NCBI RefSeq assembly: GCF_020103695.1
Contig: NZ_JAHXBF010000013.1
Location: forward strand, 124,001 to 188,000
Reading direction: 5' to 3'
Length of the DNA: 64,000 nucleotides
DNA from: Hyalangium versicolor
GTDB lineage: Bacteria; Myxococcota; Myxococcia; Myxococcales; Myxococcaceae
Below, one piece after another: positions 11,173 through 19,564 of this stretch. The stretch's first letter is position 1. Each line of letters begins with the position of its first letter. The notes under the pieces were generated by a model that was not told the DNA's origin, searched no databases, and saw nothing but the letters and a program-made list of their open reading frames with translations. The position numbers and the translations under genes are program-made.

Positions 11173-12237
11173 ATGGCCATGAGCCGGTTGCCGCAGAAGA
11201 TGTACCTCGACTTGATGAACGGGCTGGTCGAATCACAGAGCCTCGTGCAGTTACAGGAGCGCACGGAGTCACTGCTGGTGAAGCTGTTTCAAGCGGACCA
11301 TGTGGCGTTCTGCTGGATGCATCCGGATCTGCCCACGGGGTTCGATTGGAAGGCGAGCACCACGGGACATTTCCTCCAGAGCTATTACCAGTGGTACCAG
11401 GACGACTTCGTCTTCCAGTGGCTCTCGCAACATCCCAACGTCGCTTGGAGCGACACGGAAATGCTGCGGGGCCAGAGGCTCCACGAGACAGAGACCTATC
11501 GGCGCAGCCGGGAGTCGCACTTGGGCTTGCGGCATGTCCTTACGGTCTTGCTGGCCCGCGAGCAACGGAGGGGCAGCGGTGCGGTTGCGCTCTACAGCGA
11601 ACGAACGAGACCTTTCTCCGCGGAGCGTCGGTACTGGTTGCAAGAACTCGTCCCCGCCTTCTCGGGGGCGTTCCAGAACTACGCGCGAATCAGTGCGCTG
11701 ACCTCTTACAACCAACTCCTGGAGGAACTGCTTCGTAGGGAGGGAGCCCATGCCATCGTGCTGGATGGCCAGCGGCAGGAGTTCCGGCGGACGGAATCCG
11801 TCACGCCGTTGCTGGAGAACTGGTTCTCCTCACCATCGGACCGGGACGAGGGGGGGATCCCTCGGACCTGGAGGGAGCGGATGGACGCGGCCATGGCGGG
11901 GAGCGTCCTTCTCACTCCCACCACTCACTCGTGGCAGGAGAAGCGGGGGATGAGCACCTTGGAGGTGAGCTTCACCCGTCTGCCTCGCATCGATGGCCGC
12001 GACCTATGGGAGCTACGGCTGAAGGAGATCAAAGCGATACCCGAAACATGGCGGCAGAAACTGTCGCCCCGACAGCTCGAGGTGGCTGCCCTCGTTGTTG
12101 AGGGCCTGACGGACAAACTGATCGCCGCCAGGCTCGGTATCGCCGAGGACACAGCGAAGGAGTACGTGCAGTCGGCCTACAGGAAGTTGAAGGTGTCTGG
12201 TCGGCCCGAACTCATCGCCTTGGCCCTGCGTTCCTGA
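11173..12237 (+). CDS. LuxR-family regulator with possible signal-binding domain
   Basis: Predicted 354-residue regulator. GGAGGAG precedes two closely spaced ATGs (11173 and 11179); either could be used. Residues 15-190 form an alpha/beta sensor region. The stretch around FLQSYYQWYQDDFVFQW resembles the ligand pocket of LuxR autoinducer-binding or GAF-like domains. A less conserved middle part follows. The C-terminal 60 residues are a clear LuxR/GerE helix-turn-helix (LSPRQLEVAALVVEGLTDKL, then IAEDTAKEYVQSAYRKLKV). The gene converges on the diiron-oxidase gene with only 9 bp between stop codons. Proximity to a LuxI/FeeM-type synthase gene makes it the obvious candidate receptor, although ligand binding cannot be read from sequence. 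Confidence 0.8.
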   Translation: MAMSRLPQKMYLDLMNGLVESQSLVQLQERTESLLVKLFQADHVAFCWMHPDLPTGFDWKASTTGHFLQSYYQWYQDDFVFQWLSQHPNVAWSDTEMLRGQRLHETETYRRSRESHLGLRHVLTVLLAREQRRGSGAVALYSERTRPFSAERRYWLQELVPAFSGAFQNYARISALTSYNQLLEELLRREGAHAIVLDGQRQEFRRTESVTPLLENWFSSPSDRDEGGIPRTWRERMDAAMAGSVLLTPTTHSWQEKRGMSTLEVSFTRLPRIDGRDLWELRLKEIKAIPETWRQKLSPRQLEVAALVVEGLTDKLIAARLGIAEDTAKEYVQSAYRKLKVSGRPELIALALRS

Positions 12238-12246
12238 GACTCCTCC

Positions 12247-12957
12247 TCAGGAGAGGTGCGCCGCGTTCTTGTATGTCTCCTCCGTGAAGAGGCCCAAGTA
12301 GAGGACGCGAGTGGTGCGTGCGGACAGTAGGAGCGCGGCCTGCTCCTCCCGTTCTACCAGAGGACTCAGCAGCGCCGTCAGCTCCGCCACGTGTTTCTCA
12401 TCCTCGGTGCCGTGCGCCTTCAGGAAGGTGACGGCCTTGCGGATGTTCGGAATGGTGTTGGCCGCGAGCATCCGCTCCACCGACTGGCTGGCGCGGTGCA
12501 CGGACAGATACTCCAGCACATAGGCCGTGCCGAGGAACGCCTCGGGCCGGCCGCTGCGCGAGGTGAAGCGGTTCCAGGCGACATAAGCGGTGACTGCGGG
12601 GCTGGGCATCTGCCGCTCGACGCGCTCGGCTGACCAGCCCAGGTTCTTCAGGTCCGCGAGCAGCCAGCGCTCATGCCCGCGCTCTTCGTCGGACTTCTGC
12701 AGGAGCAGGTTCCCCAGTCGCGGATGCATGCCCAGGCGCTTCATGCGCCGGCCCGCCTCGGCCATCAGCGGCGTGGTCCACCGCGCATAGTGGTACGTCT
12801 GGATCAGGTAGTGGACGTAACTGTTCTTGTCGATACTGCCGTCGAAGAGCCGCCGCGCCTTGGGGTGCGTGTCCAACTCCTCGAGCAGCGTGCGCGCCTC
12901 GAGCTCCAGGGAGGTGAGCCAACTCATCATGAAAGGGGATTCGGTGTGCGAGTTCAT
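12247..12957 (-). CDS. Haem-oxygenase-like diiron oxidase (iron-containing redox enzyme family)
   Basis: Predicted 236-residue all-helical protein. Motifs fit the haem-oxygenase-like diiron oxidase (HDO) superfamily: DEERGHERWLL gives an E-x3-H pair, and HGTEDEKHVAEL near the C-terminus gives H-x3-D/E-x2-H. The tyrosine-rich segment YVHYLIQTYHYARWTTP fits helix 2. Known HDOs such as UndA, BesC and SznF oxidise fatty acids or amino acids. The start at 12957 has AGGAG 6 bases upstream. The gene lies 89 bp downstream of the FeeM/LuxI-like gene on the same strand, so the pair may be one transcript in which the oxidase tailors the acylated product. The specific reaction is unknown. A TenA/PqqC-like role without iron is the alternative. 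Confidence 0.75.
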   Translation of the reverse strand: MNSHTESPFMMSWLTSLELEARTLLEELDTHPKARRLFDGSIDKNSYVHYLIQTYHYARWTTPLMAEAGRRMKRLGMHPRLGNLLLQKSDEERGHERWLLADLKNLGWSAERVERQMPSPAVTAYVAWNRFTSRSGRPEAFLGTAYVLEYLSVHRASQSVERMLAANTIPNIRKAVTFLKAHGTEDEKHVAELTALLSPLVEREEQAALLLSARTTRVLYLGLFTEETYKNAAHLS

Positions 12958-13046
12958 GGACGTCTCCTGTTCGGGCCCCGGGATGGGGACCGTGGGTGTT
13001 GATGTGAAGTGGGTGGGAAGGGTGATTCGGGCGCGAGCGGCGCGGT

Positions 13047-13850
13047 TCAGTTGCGCGCGCTACGGGCGGTGATCTTGTCGAAGAACTCCCGCGTGCTGGC
13101 GGGGACATCATTGAGCGCCGCGACGAGCGGCAGGGAGAAGCGGCGGAAGCACGAGTCGTAGAGGGGCTCGGCGATGAAACGCGCCCCCATCTTGCCGGAG
13201 AAGAGCGACAACACCCGAGGGAGGCACAAGCCTTCGAACCGTCCCTGTCGAGCGCGCTCCCGCTCCTCGGGGGTGTAGATGGGCGTGTTCGGTGCCTCCG
13301 GGGGCTTGGGGTAGGCGCGCGTCCGCACACGCCACCGGGGGCTCAGCAGGCCCTGGTGGGTCGCCACCTGGAAGAGGATGTGGGCATCCTCGGCCGAGTC
13401 CGTCTCCGTATTCGCGGAGGCGATCCAGTGCGTCACGCCCCGGCGGCGACTCTCCTGATGGAGCCCGGCATACAGCCACATGAGGACCGCGGAGTTGCGC
13501 CAGTCCTTGAGGATGCAGAAGCGGGTGGTCTCGGCGAACACCATGTTCGGGCCTGCCAGATCAGACAGGTCCACCTTGCTCTCCAGATCAATACCCAGCC
13601 GGCCTCCGGTGGCGCGGGCCACCTCGGGGTTGGGCAGCAACAGGCGGGTGGTGGCCACGGGCACGTCCTCCGCGTAGACGATGACGTGGGCGGTGGTCGC
13701 CAGGGTGTCGAAGCCGTTGTTCTCCCGGGGTACGGAATAGGCCGGGCGCTCGAGCAGGCCCAACTCCGTACCGAAGACGTCCCAGCGCACGCGCAGCGCA
13801 TCATCGAGCTGCTGCTGGGTGGTGGCGATGCGGAAAGTCAGTGATTTCAT
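13047..13850 (-). CDS. LuxI/FeeM-type N-acyl amino acid or signal synthase
   Basis: Predicted 267-residue member of the LuxI/FeeM branch of the GNAT fold. Visible hallmarks run in order: ALRVRWDVFGTELG (LuxI-type R-x-x-VF region), NNGFDTLATTAHVIVYAED with the conserved Asp near 48 and VPVATTRLL after it, then VFAETTRF with Glu107 and Arg110 in the E-x-x-R motif. FeeM-like enzymes join a long-chain acyl group from acyl-ACP to an amino acid, and LuxI makes acyl-homoserine lactones. The length (267) is nearer FeeM than classic LuxI (about 200). A strong AGGAGG lies 5 bases before the ATG at 13850. It is divergent from the sigma-factor operon and upstream of the diiron oxidase. Product and substrate are not deducible. 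Confidence 0.75.
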   Translation of the reverse strand: MKSLTFRIATTQQQLDDALRVRWDVFGTELGLLERPAYSVPRENNGFDTLATTAHVIVYAEDVPVATTRLLLPNPEVARATGGRLGIDLESKVDLSDLAGPNMVFAETTRFCILKDWRNSAVLMWLYAGLHQESRRRGVTHWIASANTETDSAEDAHILFQVATHQGLLSPRWRVRTRAYPKPPEAPNTPIYTPEERERARQGRFEGLCLPRVLSLFSGKMGARFIAEPLYDSCFRRFSLPLVAALNDVPASTREFFDKITARSARN

Positions 13851-14129
13851 GAACTCCTCCTGACGGCTCGGCGTCGTGCCGTGCCTTCAGGAAGCAATTC
13901 GGGGCCAGCGGCTCGAGTTCGCCGCTGTCTTCATTTTTTGTTTGGGCGGATGGGACGGAGTAGGTTGTGTCTGTCAACCCCCCCTAAAGGGTGGAGGCGT
14001 GGAACTGCTGGATGCTCCACTCTCCGCCGTCACGCGCGAGGGGGCCTGTCGAACTCTGCGGCGCTGCATCGAAGAACCGGGGGAGATGCATGGAGTGCAT
14101 GAGCGGCCGAGTCCTGGCGAGGAGAAGGG

Positions 14130-14738
14130 ATGCGCAATCCGTCACTAGAAGAGGAAATGGTCTTGCACCAACGGCTCCTGGAGCACGATCCGTTGGCCTA
14201 CTTCGATGTCTTCCCGATGTATATGGAGCGGCTCGCCAAGAAGCTGGAGGGGCAGGGCTACGACGTCGATGTCGCCCGCGATGCCGCCCTCGAGGCGGTC
14301 TTGGCCTACCGCAAGAAGCCGGAGGGCTACGATCCCCGGAAGGTTCACCCGTTCACATACCTCATGGGGGTGGCCAGGCATAAGGCGGTGGATCGGTGGC
14401 GCTCCGTTCAGGCGCAGGCCCAACGGGAAAAAAAGCAGGGCGATGTCGAACTCTTGCGGAGAACTCCGAATGATCCAGTGGATCGGATGGAGAAATGCGT
14501 GAGGGTGAAGCAACTCATGGATTTGCTTGAAAATGGGGAGATTCTGAGTGCGCAGGACCAGGCCATCTTCCGGCTCTTCTTGATGGGAGAGGACTCGACC
14601 GAGGAGGTGGCGAAGGTCTTGCGGTTGCCTCCGATGTCCAAGGAGGAACGGCAGTTAGAGGTGAAGCGGCTCAAGGACCGCCTCATGAAGCTGCTGAAAC
14701 GTCGTTTGGGAAGGGAGGATTCAGATGACGATTCCTGA
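14130..14738 (+). CDS. Sigma-70-family (ECF-like) sigma factor
   Basis: Predicted 202-residue protein. The N-terminal half has the region 2 pattern: an acidic helix, ARDAALEAVLAYRK, then PFTYLMGVARHKAVDRWR, the -10 recognition helix. A linker follows, then a region 4-like part beginning LSAQDQAIFRLFLMGEDSTEEVAKVL and ending in a basic helix (KRLKDRLMKLLKRRLG). GGAGAAGGG just before the ATG serves as ribosome site. The gene opens a five-gene run: its last 14 bases overlap the next start, which has its own GGAGG. It probably directs transcription of the downstream cassette or a wider response. No anti-sigma gene is adjacent, so control may pass through the peptidase encoded two genes later. Confidence 0.75.
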   Translation: MRNPSLEEEMVLHQRLLEHDPLAYFDVFPMYMERLAKKLEGQGYDVDVARDAALEAVLAYRKKPEGYDPRKVHPFTYLMGVARHKAVDRWRSVQAQAQREKKQGDVELLRRTPNDPVDRMEKCVRVKQLMDLLENGEILSAQDQAIFRLFLMGEDSTEEVAKVLRLPPMSKEERQLEVKRLKDRLMKLLKRRLGREDSDDDS

Positions 14739-15105
14739 GTGGCTCAAGAAGGAGGCGGCTGAACGCAGCGCGCAGGATCCCGCGTCGCTGGGCTACGTCT
14801 TCGCGCAATACCGGAAGCATGAAGGCAAATCCGCCGAGGAGCTTGCTGCGATGCTGGGCTGCAACATGAAGGTGTTCGATGAGCTCGCCCTGTGCCGGCG
14901 TCCCGAGCAGGAGCGCTTCGCCGAGCACCTGCGGATGCTCGAGAAACGTTTCGCAGTGGATCCTCGCAAGCTCGCGGCGGTGCTCAGGCGGGTCGAGGTG
15001 TTGGATATTCTTCCCGTGGGCGACGAGGGAGGGACCACCGTGAGTCACGACGCCTACCTGTTGGCAGCGCGAGATCACTCCAGCGATGACGAGACGAACT
15101 CATGA
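14725..15105 (+). CDS. Small HTH-like regulator candidate
   Basis: Predicted 126-residue cytoplasmic protein. GGAGG sits 6 bases before the ATG. The segment KSAEELAAMLGCNMKVFDELALCRRP has the spacing of an Xre-type helix-turn-helix, and DPRKLAAVLRRVEVLDIL follows. The acidic Ser/Asp-rich tail (DHSSDDET) looks disordered. It overlaps the sigma gene by 14 bases and the peptidase gene by 4 bases (ATGA), so all three are translationally coupled. Position directly before an ImmA/IrrE-family gene is the classic place for the Xre repressor that such peptidases cleave, as in the DdrO/IrrE and ImmR/ImmA pairs. That role is inferred; the HTH assignment itself is only moderate. Confidence 0.5.
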   Translation: MTIPEWLKKEAAERSAQDPASLGYVFAQYRKHEGKSAEELAAMLGCNMKVFDELALCRRPEQERFAEHLRMLEKRFAVDPRKLAAVLRRVEVLDILPVGDEGGTTVSHDAYLLAARDHSSDDETNS

Positions 15106-15836
15106 GTGAAGGTTGGCTGCAAGAAGCCGTGAGGGACTGCGGCCTGCCTGACCCCACCGTGTTTCCCAGGGACCTGATGGAGGACATTCCCCTGGCGTTG
15201 ACGCTCACCGTGGTGCCCGTGCCGGACCTCACTCCCCGGAAGGGGCTCGAGTGGCTGGTGGCTCACAAGCGCGCGCATGGGGGGCTCGCGGGGACGAGCG
15301 ATCCCAAGCACGGGTTCACGGTGGCACATGCAGGCGGGGGCGTGCTCTTCCTGAACAGCACAGAGCCGCCAGACGAGCAGCGCTTCACGCTGGCACATGA
15401 AGTGGCCCATTTCGTCCTCGACCATCTCCAGCCCCGGATGAGGGCTCTGCGTGCGCGAGGGAAGGGCATCCTCCCTGTACTGAACGGTGAAAGGGAGCCC
15501 AACATCGCCGAACAGTTTGTCTCCGTGTTCGAGCGCCTTCCCTACCGCACCCAGGCCAACTTCATGGACCGCAACGACGAGGGAAAGCCCCTCAGAGGGC
15601 AGGTGATGGAGTCGGAGCAGCGCGCGGACCGTCTCGCCTTTGAGTTGTTGGCGCCTCGGCGGGAGCTTCTTCCTCTGCTCGAGCGCGCGGGGCGGAAGGA
15701 GCTGGAGGCCACCCTCGTCTCCCGCTTCGGGCTGCCGGTGAAGGAGGCGCAGGCCTACGCGCGGTGGCTGCTGTCGGAGCGGCCTTCCCGGCGTCCCTTC
15801 TTGACGTGCGTACCCGACGATGAGGAGCGTGACTGA
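15102..15836 (+). CDS. ImmA/IrrE-family metallopeptidase
   Basis: Predicted 244-residue protein. The zinc motif HEVAH at residues 99-103 lies in RFTLAHEVAHFVLDHL, and the third ligand is probably a Glu in the later helix ESEQRADRLAFELLAP, the standard arrangement in COG2856. The strand before it (GGGVLFLNSTEPPDEQ) matches the family. ImmA/IrrE peptidases cleave partner Xre repressors after DNA damage or phage-related stress, switching on a target operon. Here the partner would be the preceding gene, or possibly the sigma factor region. It overlaps the previous gene by 4 bases and is 2 bases before the NurA-like gene. No signal peptide was found, so it acts in the cytoplasm. Confidence 0.85.
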   Translation: MSEGWLQEAVRDCGLPDPTVFPRDLMEDIPLALTLTVVPVPDLTPRKGLEWLVAHKRAHGGLAGTSDPKHGFTVAHAGGGVLFLNSTEPPDEQRFTLAHEVAHFVLDHLQPRMRALRARGKGILPVLNGEREPNIAEQFVSVFERLPYRTQANFMDRNDEGKPLRGQVMESEQRADRLAFELLAPRRELLPLLERAGRKELEATLVSRFGLPVKEAQAYARWLLSERPSRRPFLTCVPDDEERD

Positions 15837-15838
15837 TC

Positions 15839-17029
15839 ATGGCTCGTAGTGGCTCAGGGGGACAGGGGCGCTTCATTGGAGATGATGACTACAAGTCGAG
15901 CTTCAAGGAGGAGCTGGAGAAAACGCTCGATCTCGAGACCTGGTCGATAGGACTGGACATCGAGAGGCTGATTGACGACATCCGGGGCCAGGTCTCCCAT
16001 TCGTCGACAGCCGAGGAAGACATCCAGGCGACGGTCCGCGCCGGGATTCTTGGCAATCTCAAGGAGTACACGAGGCTCGACGTCGCGGGTGTCTATCAGG
16101 CCAGTGAGGAGCGGCTGCGGACCGTTTTCGAGGCGTTGTTGTTCCCGGGACGCGTCGAGGCAGTGTCCAGCATCGTCGCCTCCCATGACAGCTTGCCGCT
16201 GGGCATCACCCAACTGGGAGTTGCCGTCGTTGGCTATGGCGGCATGTCTGGAACCTTCTCCCAGCGGCTCTTTCGCAAGGAGCTGTCCACGGAGGACGAG
16301 GATCCGATCCGAGCTGCCATGGAGTGCATGGGCGCGCGTCACGAGCGCTCCGGAACGGGACGCCGAGACATGGTGTCCGCGCTCGCGCGCAGAGGACTTC
16401 GGGACTATGCCGAGCGGGCCATCCTCTTGGACAAGTCCCAGGCGGAGTGGCGCATCGGCCAGGGCAATCCCTGCTCCCAGGGGTTGCTCACCGGTTCAGG
16501 CTATCCCCGTCTGTTGATGGCGTCGCTCAAGATGTTGAGCAGGCTCATCGGAGGGCACAAGAAGTTCGTGTTTGTGCCTCATGCCATGGAGGAGCGAGGT
16601 TACCTGACGCTCGGGCACGCTCTTCGGCCAGGTGAATACGCCATCATCAAGACGCTCGAGTCCGACAGTGCCCACGCCATGGAGGGTTGGAGCTATCCCA
16701 ACGAAGAGTACAGGGGCGCGGCCCTCTCCTTCGTGAGGAAGTACTGCGGGGACATCCTCATTGGCCTCTTCCGGGCCTCAGAGCACGCGCCACCCAGTCT
16801 CTTCTTCGCGCACCGGGAGCATGTGCACGTCGCCGCGCACATCGTGATGGCGGACAGCCTCATCCACCCCCGGCGGGGTTTTCCCATGCTGCTCGAGGTC
16901 GCGGATTCTTCCTGTCGAGGCGTGTTCGGCACGGACTCCTTTCAGGGGCTTGTCCAGGATGCCTTCACGCGCGCGGGCGGCAAATACCAGTACATCAACG
17001 AGCGCCGCTGGCAGCGGCAGGAGAGATAG
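15839..17029 (+). CDS. NurA-like nuclease, partner of HerA
   Basis: Predicted 396-residue protein. The identification rests on ILLDKSQAEWRIGQ (Asp near 198; NurA motif I is usually DGS, here DKS), KKFVFVPHAMEERGYLTLGHALRPGEYAII as the conserved middle, and a late Asp/His region (FFAHREHVHVAAHIVMADSL and VADSS). NurA nucleases form a ring complex with HerA and resect DNA ends. The gene sits immediately before a HerA-type ATPase gene with 3 bases between. The N-terminal 150 residues are not recognised. The Lys in motif I is worth noting, because it could mean altered activity or simply a divergent clade. Alternative: an uncharacterised HerA partner without nuclease function. Confidence 0.65.
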   Translation: MARSGSGGQGRFIGDDDYKSSFKEELEKTLDLETWSIGLDIERLIDDIRGQVSHSSTAEEDIQATVRAGILGNLKEYTRLDVAGVYQASEERLRTVFEALLFPGRVEAVSSIVASHDSLPLGITQLGVAVVGYGGMSGTFSQRLFRKELSTEDEDPIRAAMECMGARHERSGTGRRDMVSALARRGLRDYAERAILLDKSQAEWRIGQGNPCSQGLLTGSGYPRLLMASLKMLSRLIGGHKKFVFVPHAMEERGYLTLGHALRPGEYAIIKTLESDSAHAMEGWSYPNEEYRGAALSFVRKYCGDILIGLFRASEHAPPSLFFAHREHVHVAAHIVMADSLIHPRRGFPMLLEVADSSCRGVFGTDSFQGLVQDAFTRAGGKYQYINERRWQRQER

Positions 17030-17032
17030 GCC

Positions 17033-19207
17033 ATGGCAGATGACAAGTTTCCGAAGTCCTCAGGGGGCTCACAGAGCAACAAACCCTCGCGGAGCGTGGG
17101 GGGGGATCCCCGAGACGTTCCTCACTCCGCCGAGGAAGTCCCGCCCGAAAGATCTGCGCGTCTGGGGGCCGCGGCGGGAGCCATGAGGGAAGGCCGGCCA
17201 CCCGCAACGACGACCCCTCCGGTCGTGGGTGCACGCCAGGCACCTCGGCAGACGGGGGCTCGGACATGGCAGCCTCCGGAGCCCGACATCAGCCCCAACG
17301 AGGTTCATCGGAAGCTTCCAGATACGGAGTCCGCCAGGTTCGCCGAACTGGAGGTCCAGGCGGATGCGGCTGCCGCGGAGCTGGACCCCGAGCTCGAGAA
17401 CGCGGTGGGGTTCACTCATTTCGACAGCGCGTCGAGTCAGGACAACCTCATCACCGTGCTGATGACGCGGGACGATCTGCACAAGTTGCCCTCGCAGACG
17501 CTCGTGCGGGTGAAGTCCCAGGAAGACAATCGCTCCTACCTGGGCGTCGTCGTCCGCGGTCCCTTCTCCGAACCGGATGCCGTGGCCGCCAACTCCAACA
17601 TCGCCGTGGGAGTGGTCGTCCAGGGCAAGAAGCTCTCCTATACCTTTGACTACCACGGCCGGGTCGAGATCGAGATCCTGGGGGAGGAAAGTGACGGCAA
17701 GCTGATTCCTCCCGGTCATCGCCCCCGTCCCAAGAGTCCCGTGTTCCTGCTGGATGACGAGGAGAGCGAGCACGTGCTGGGAATGACGGGAGAGCTGTGT
17801 TTCGGACTGGTCGTGGGCTACAAGGAGATGGAGGCGCGCATCGATGCCCTGGACAAGTCCGTCCTGCCCCGTCATACGGGCATCATCGGGACCACGGGCG
17901 CTGGCAAGTCCACCACCGTTGCGACGCTCATCCACCGTGCCCAGGCCTCGGGAATCGCCACCATCGTCTTCGATGTGGAAGGTGAATACACCCATGTGGA
18001 CCAGGCCACCGACGAACCGACGATGCTCGCGGCACTCGCGCGCAGGAGGCAGCAGCCCGAGGGGGTAAAGGACCTGCACATCCATCACCTGACGGGCCGT
18101 GACACCCGCAACCGCCGTCACAAGCACCGGCAGCGCTTCGCGTTGAGCTTCTCGAGCCTCTCGCCCTACGCCATCGCGGAGATTCTCGGGATGACGGACG
18201 CGCAGCAGGAGCGCTTCCACAAGGCCTACGAGGTCACCAAGTTGTTGTTGGAAGATCTCAAGATCTTCCCGAAGACTCCCGAAGAGCAGCAGCAGGCGCT
18301 GGAACTCGATGAGCTCTCCACGGGCTATCCGCGCATGACGCTCCAGCATCTCTTGGATGTCGTGAGCACGTACATCTATGTCTTGGGCAGTGAGGGAAGA
18401 TCTGAGAGCAAGGCCAAGGCCAAGGGATCCTCCCGGCAGGCCCCGTTGTCCGGTGAGAGCACAGAGGAGGTGGCTGCTGAGGCGGCGCCGCCCCCCAGGG
18501 GGCCTCAGCTCTACAGCGAGTTCAAGGATCACGTGCACCGGGTTCTCGGCCGGGTGTATGAGCAGAGCAGCCGGAACGAGGTGAGCTGGAAGGCCTTGAA
18601 TGGCAGGCTCATGAGCCTGCGGCGCCTCAAGATCTTCGACGTGGGGACCGCACCGGGTGTGGATTATGACTCCATGCTGACCCCGGGGCGGGTGTCGGTG
18701 ATTGATCTGTCGGACACGGACTCGCCCCAGCTCAACAATCTCGTCATCGCCGACATCCTCCGGGGGTTGCAGGAGCGGCAGGAGGAGCGCTACCAGCGGG
18801 CTCAGGAGCAGAACCGTCCCGTCGATCCGGTCCTCATCATCATCGAGGAGGCCCACGAGTTCCTCTCAGCCAGTCGCATCTCGCAGATGCCGGTGCTCTT
18901 CGAGCAGGTCGCCCGCATCGCCAAGCGCGGCCGCAAGCGCTGGTTGGGGCTCGTCTTCGTCACCCAGTTGCCCCAGCACCTGCCCAACGAGGTGCTCGGC
19001 CTGCTCAACAACTTCATCATCCACAAGATGACCGACAGCACCGTCATCTCCCGGATGCAGAAGTCCGTGGGCGGGATCGACGAGAGCCTCTGGAATCGCG
19101 TCCCCCGGCTCGCTCCCGGGCAGGCCATCGCTTCGTTCAGCTCCTTCAAGCGGCCGCTGATGATCACCGTGGACCCCGCTCCCGTGAAGCGGCTGCTCGT
19201 GGACTGA
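17033..19207 (+). CDS. HerA-family (DUF87) DNA translocase ATPase
   Basis: Predicted 724-residue hexameric ATPase of the FtsK-HerA superfamily. After a Pro/Ser/Arg-rich disordered N-terminus (1-100) there is a HAS-barrel-like region (about 135-265). The ATPase follows: Walker A TTGAGKST (about 285-292), Walker B LIIIEEAHEFL (about 601-611), then FVTQLPQHLPNEVLGLLNNFIIHKM, the conserved sensor region. A Ser/Lys/Ala-rich insertion (about 455-490) separates the helical part. It is longer than typical archaeal HerA (about 500). HerA with NurA unwinds and resects double-strand breaks, and related HerA pairs act in phage defence. This is the last gene of the sigma/peptidase/NurA/HerA run. Confidence 0.88.
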   Translation: MADDKFPKSSGGSQSNKPSRSVGGDPRDVPHSAEEVPPERSARLGAAAGAMREGRPPATTTPPVVGARQAPRQTGARTWQPPEPDISPNEVHRKLPDTESARFAELEVQADAAAAELDPELENAVGFTHFDSASSQDNLITVLMTRDDLHKLPSQTLVRVKSQEDNRSYLGVVVRGPFSEPDAVAANSNIAVGVVVQGKKLSYTFDYHGRVEIEILGEESDGKLIPPGHRPRPKSPVFLLDDEESEHVLGMTGELCFGLVVGYKEMEARIDALDKSVLPRHTGIIGTTGAGKSTTVATLIHRAQASGIATIVFDVEGEYTHVDQATDEPTMLAALARRRQQPEGVKDLHIHHLTGRDTRNRRHKHRQRFALSFSSLSPYAIAEILGMTDAQQERFHKAYEVTKLLLEDLKIFPKTPEEQQQALELDELSTGYPRMTLQHLLDVVSTYIYVLGSEGRSESKAKAKGSSRQAPLSGESTEEVAAEAAPPPRGPQLYSEFKDHVHRVLGRVYEQSSRNEVSWKALNGRLMSLRRLKIFDVGTAPGVDYDSMLTPGRVSVIDLSDTDSPQLNNLVIADILRGLQERQEERYQRAQEQNRPVDPVLIIIEEAHEFLSASRISQMPVLFEQVARIAKRGRKRWLGLVFVTQLPQHLPNEVLGLLNNFIIHKMTDSTVISRMQKSVGGIDESLWNRVPRLAPGQAIASFSSFKRPLMITVDPAPVKRLLVD

Positions 19208-19294
19208 TACGGCGAGGAGTCCCCCCGGAAGGGGGGATATGCGTCTCTGTCTCTGGCCTCTACCTTGTGTCTTGAAACAACCAAGGAGAAGTCA

Positions 19295-19498
19295 ATGGCG
19301 GCCTTAGGACAGGAATTCAAGACGGGGGCGAAGTGCGAGACCAAGGGCATCTACACGTTCGATCGGTACGTGGACGATCCGCAGACCCCTCTGCCGACAG
19401 ACAATGAGCGGAATATTCCCCTCGACGAGGGGGACACGTTCCCTCCCATCAAGTCCCAGGGCAGGGCCGCCTGGTGGCGGCTCACCCGCCTGACGTAG
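19295..19498 (+). CDS. Small YjzC-like protein (67 aa)
   Basis: This 67-residue protein has a strong ribosome site (AAGGAG, 6 bases before the ATG). The sequence contains FKTGAKCETKGIYTFDRY, then IPLDEGDTFPPIKSQGRAAWW, recalling the YjzC-like family in which a short all-beta protein carries a GIY and a GD-x-FP motif. No signal peptide. It lies 87 bp after the HerA gene on the same strand and ends just before a strong bidirectional hairpin, so it may be the distal gene of that operon or a separate unit. Function is unknown, and the YjzC resemblance is a short-motif call. Confidence 0.6.
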   Translation: MAALGQEFKTGAKCETKGIYTFDRYVDDPQTPLPTDNERNIPLDEGDTFPPIKSQGRAAWWRLTRLT

Positions 19499-19520
19499 AC
19501 GGCGAGCGTTGGAACCTGTG

Positions 19521-19552
19521 GGCGCTGACGCTCGCATTTGAGCGTCAGCGCC
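19521..19552. terminator. Bidirectional terminator hairpin
   Basis: A perfect 13-bp inverted repeat (GGCGCTGACGCTC / GAGCGTCAGCGCC) with a 6-base loop (GCATTT) lies between two convergent genes. No U-run follows on either side, as is usual for intrinsic terminators in GC-rich myxobacteria. Confidence 0.8.
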
Positions 19553-19564
19553 ACTCCCTGGTCG

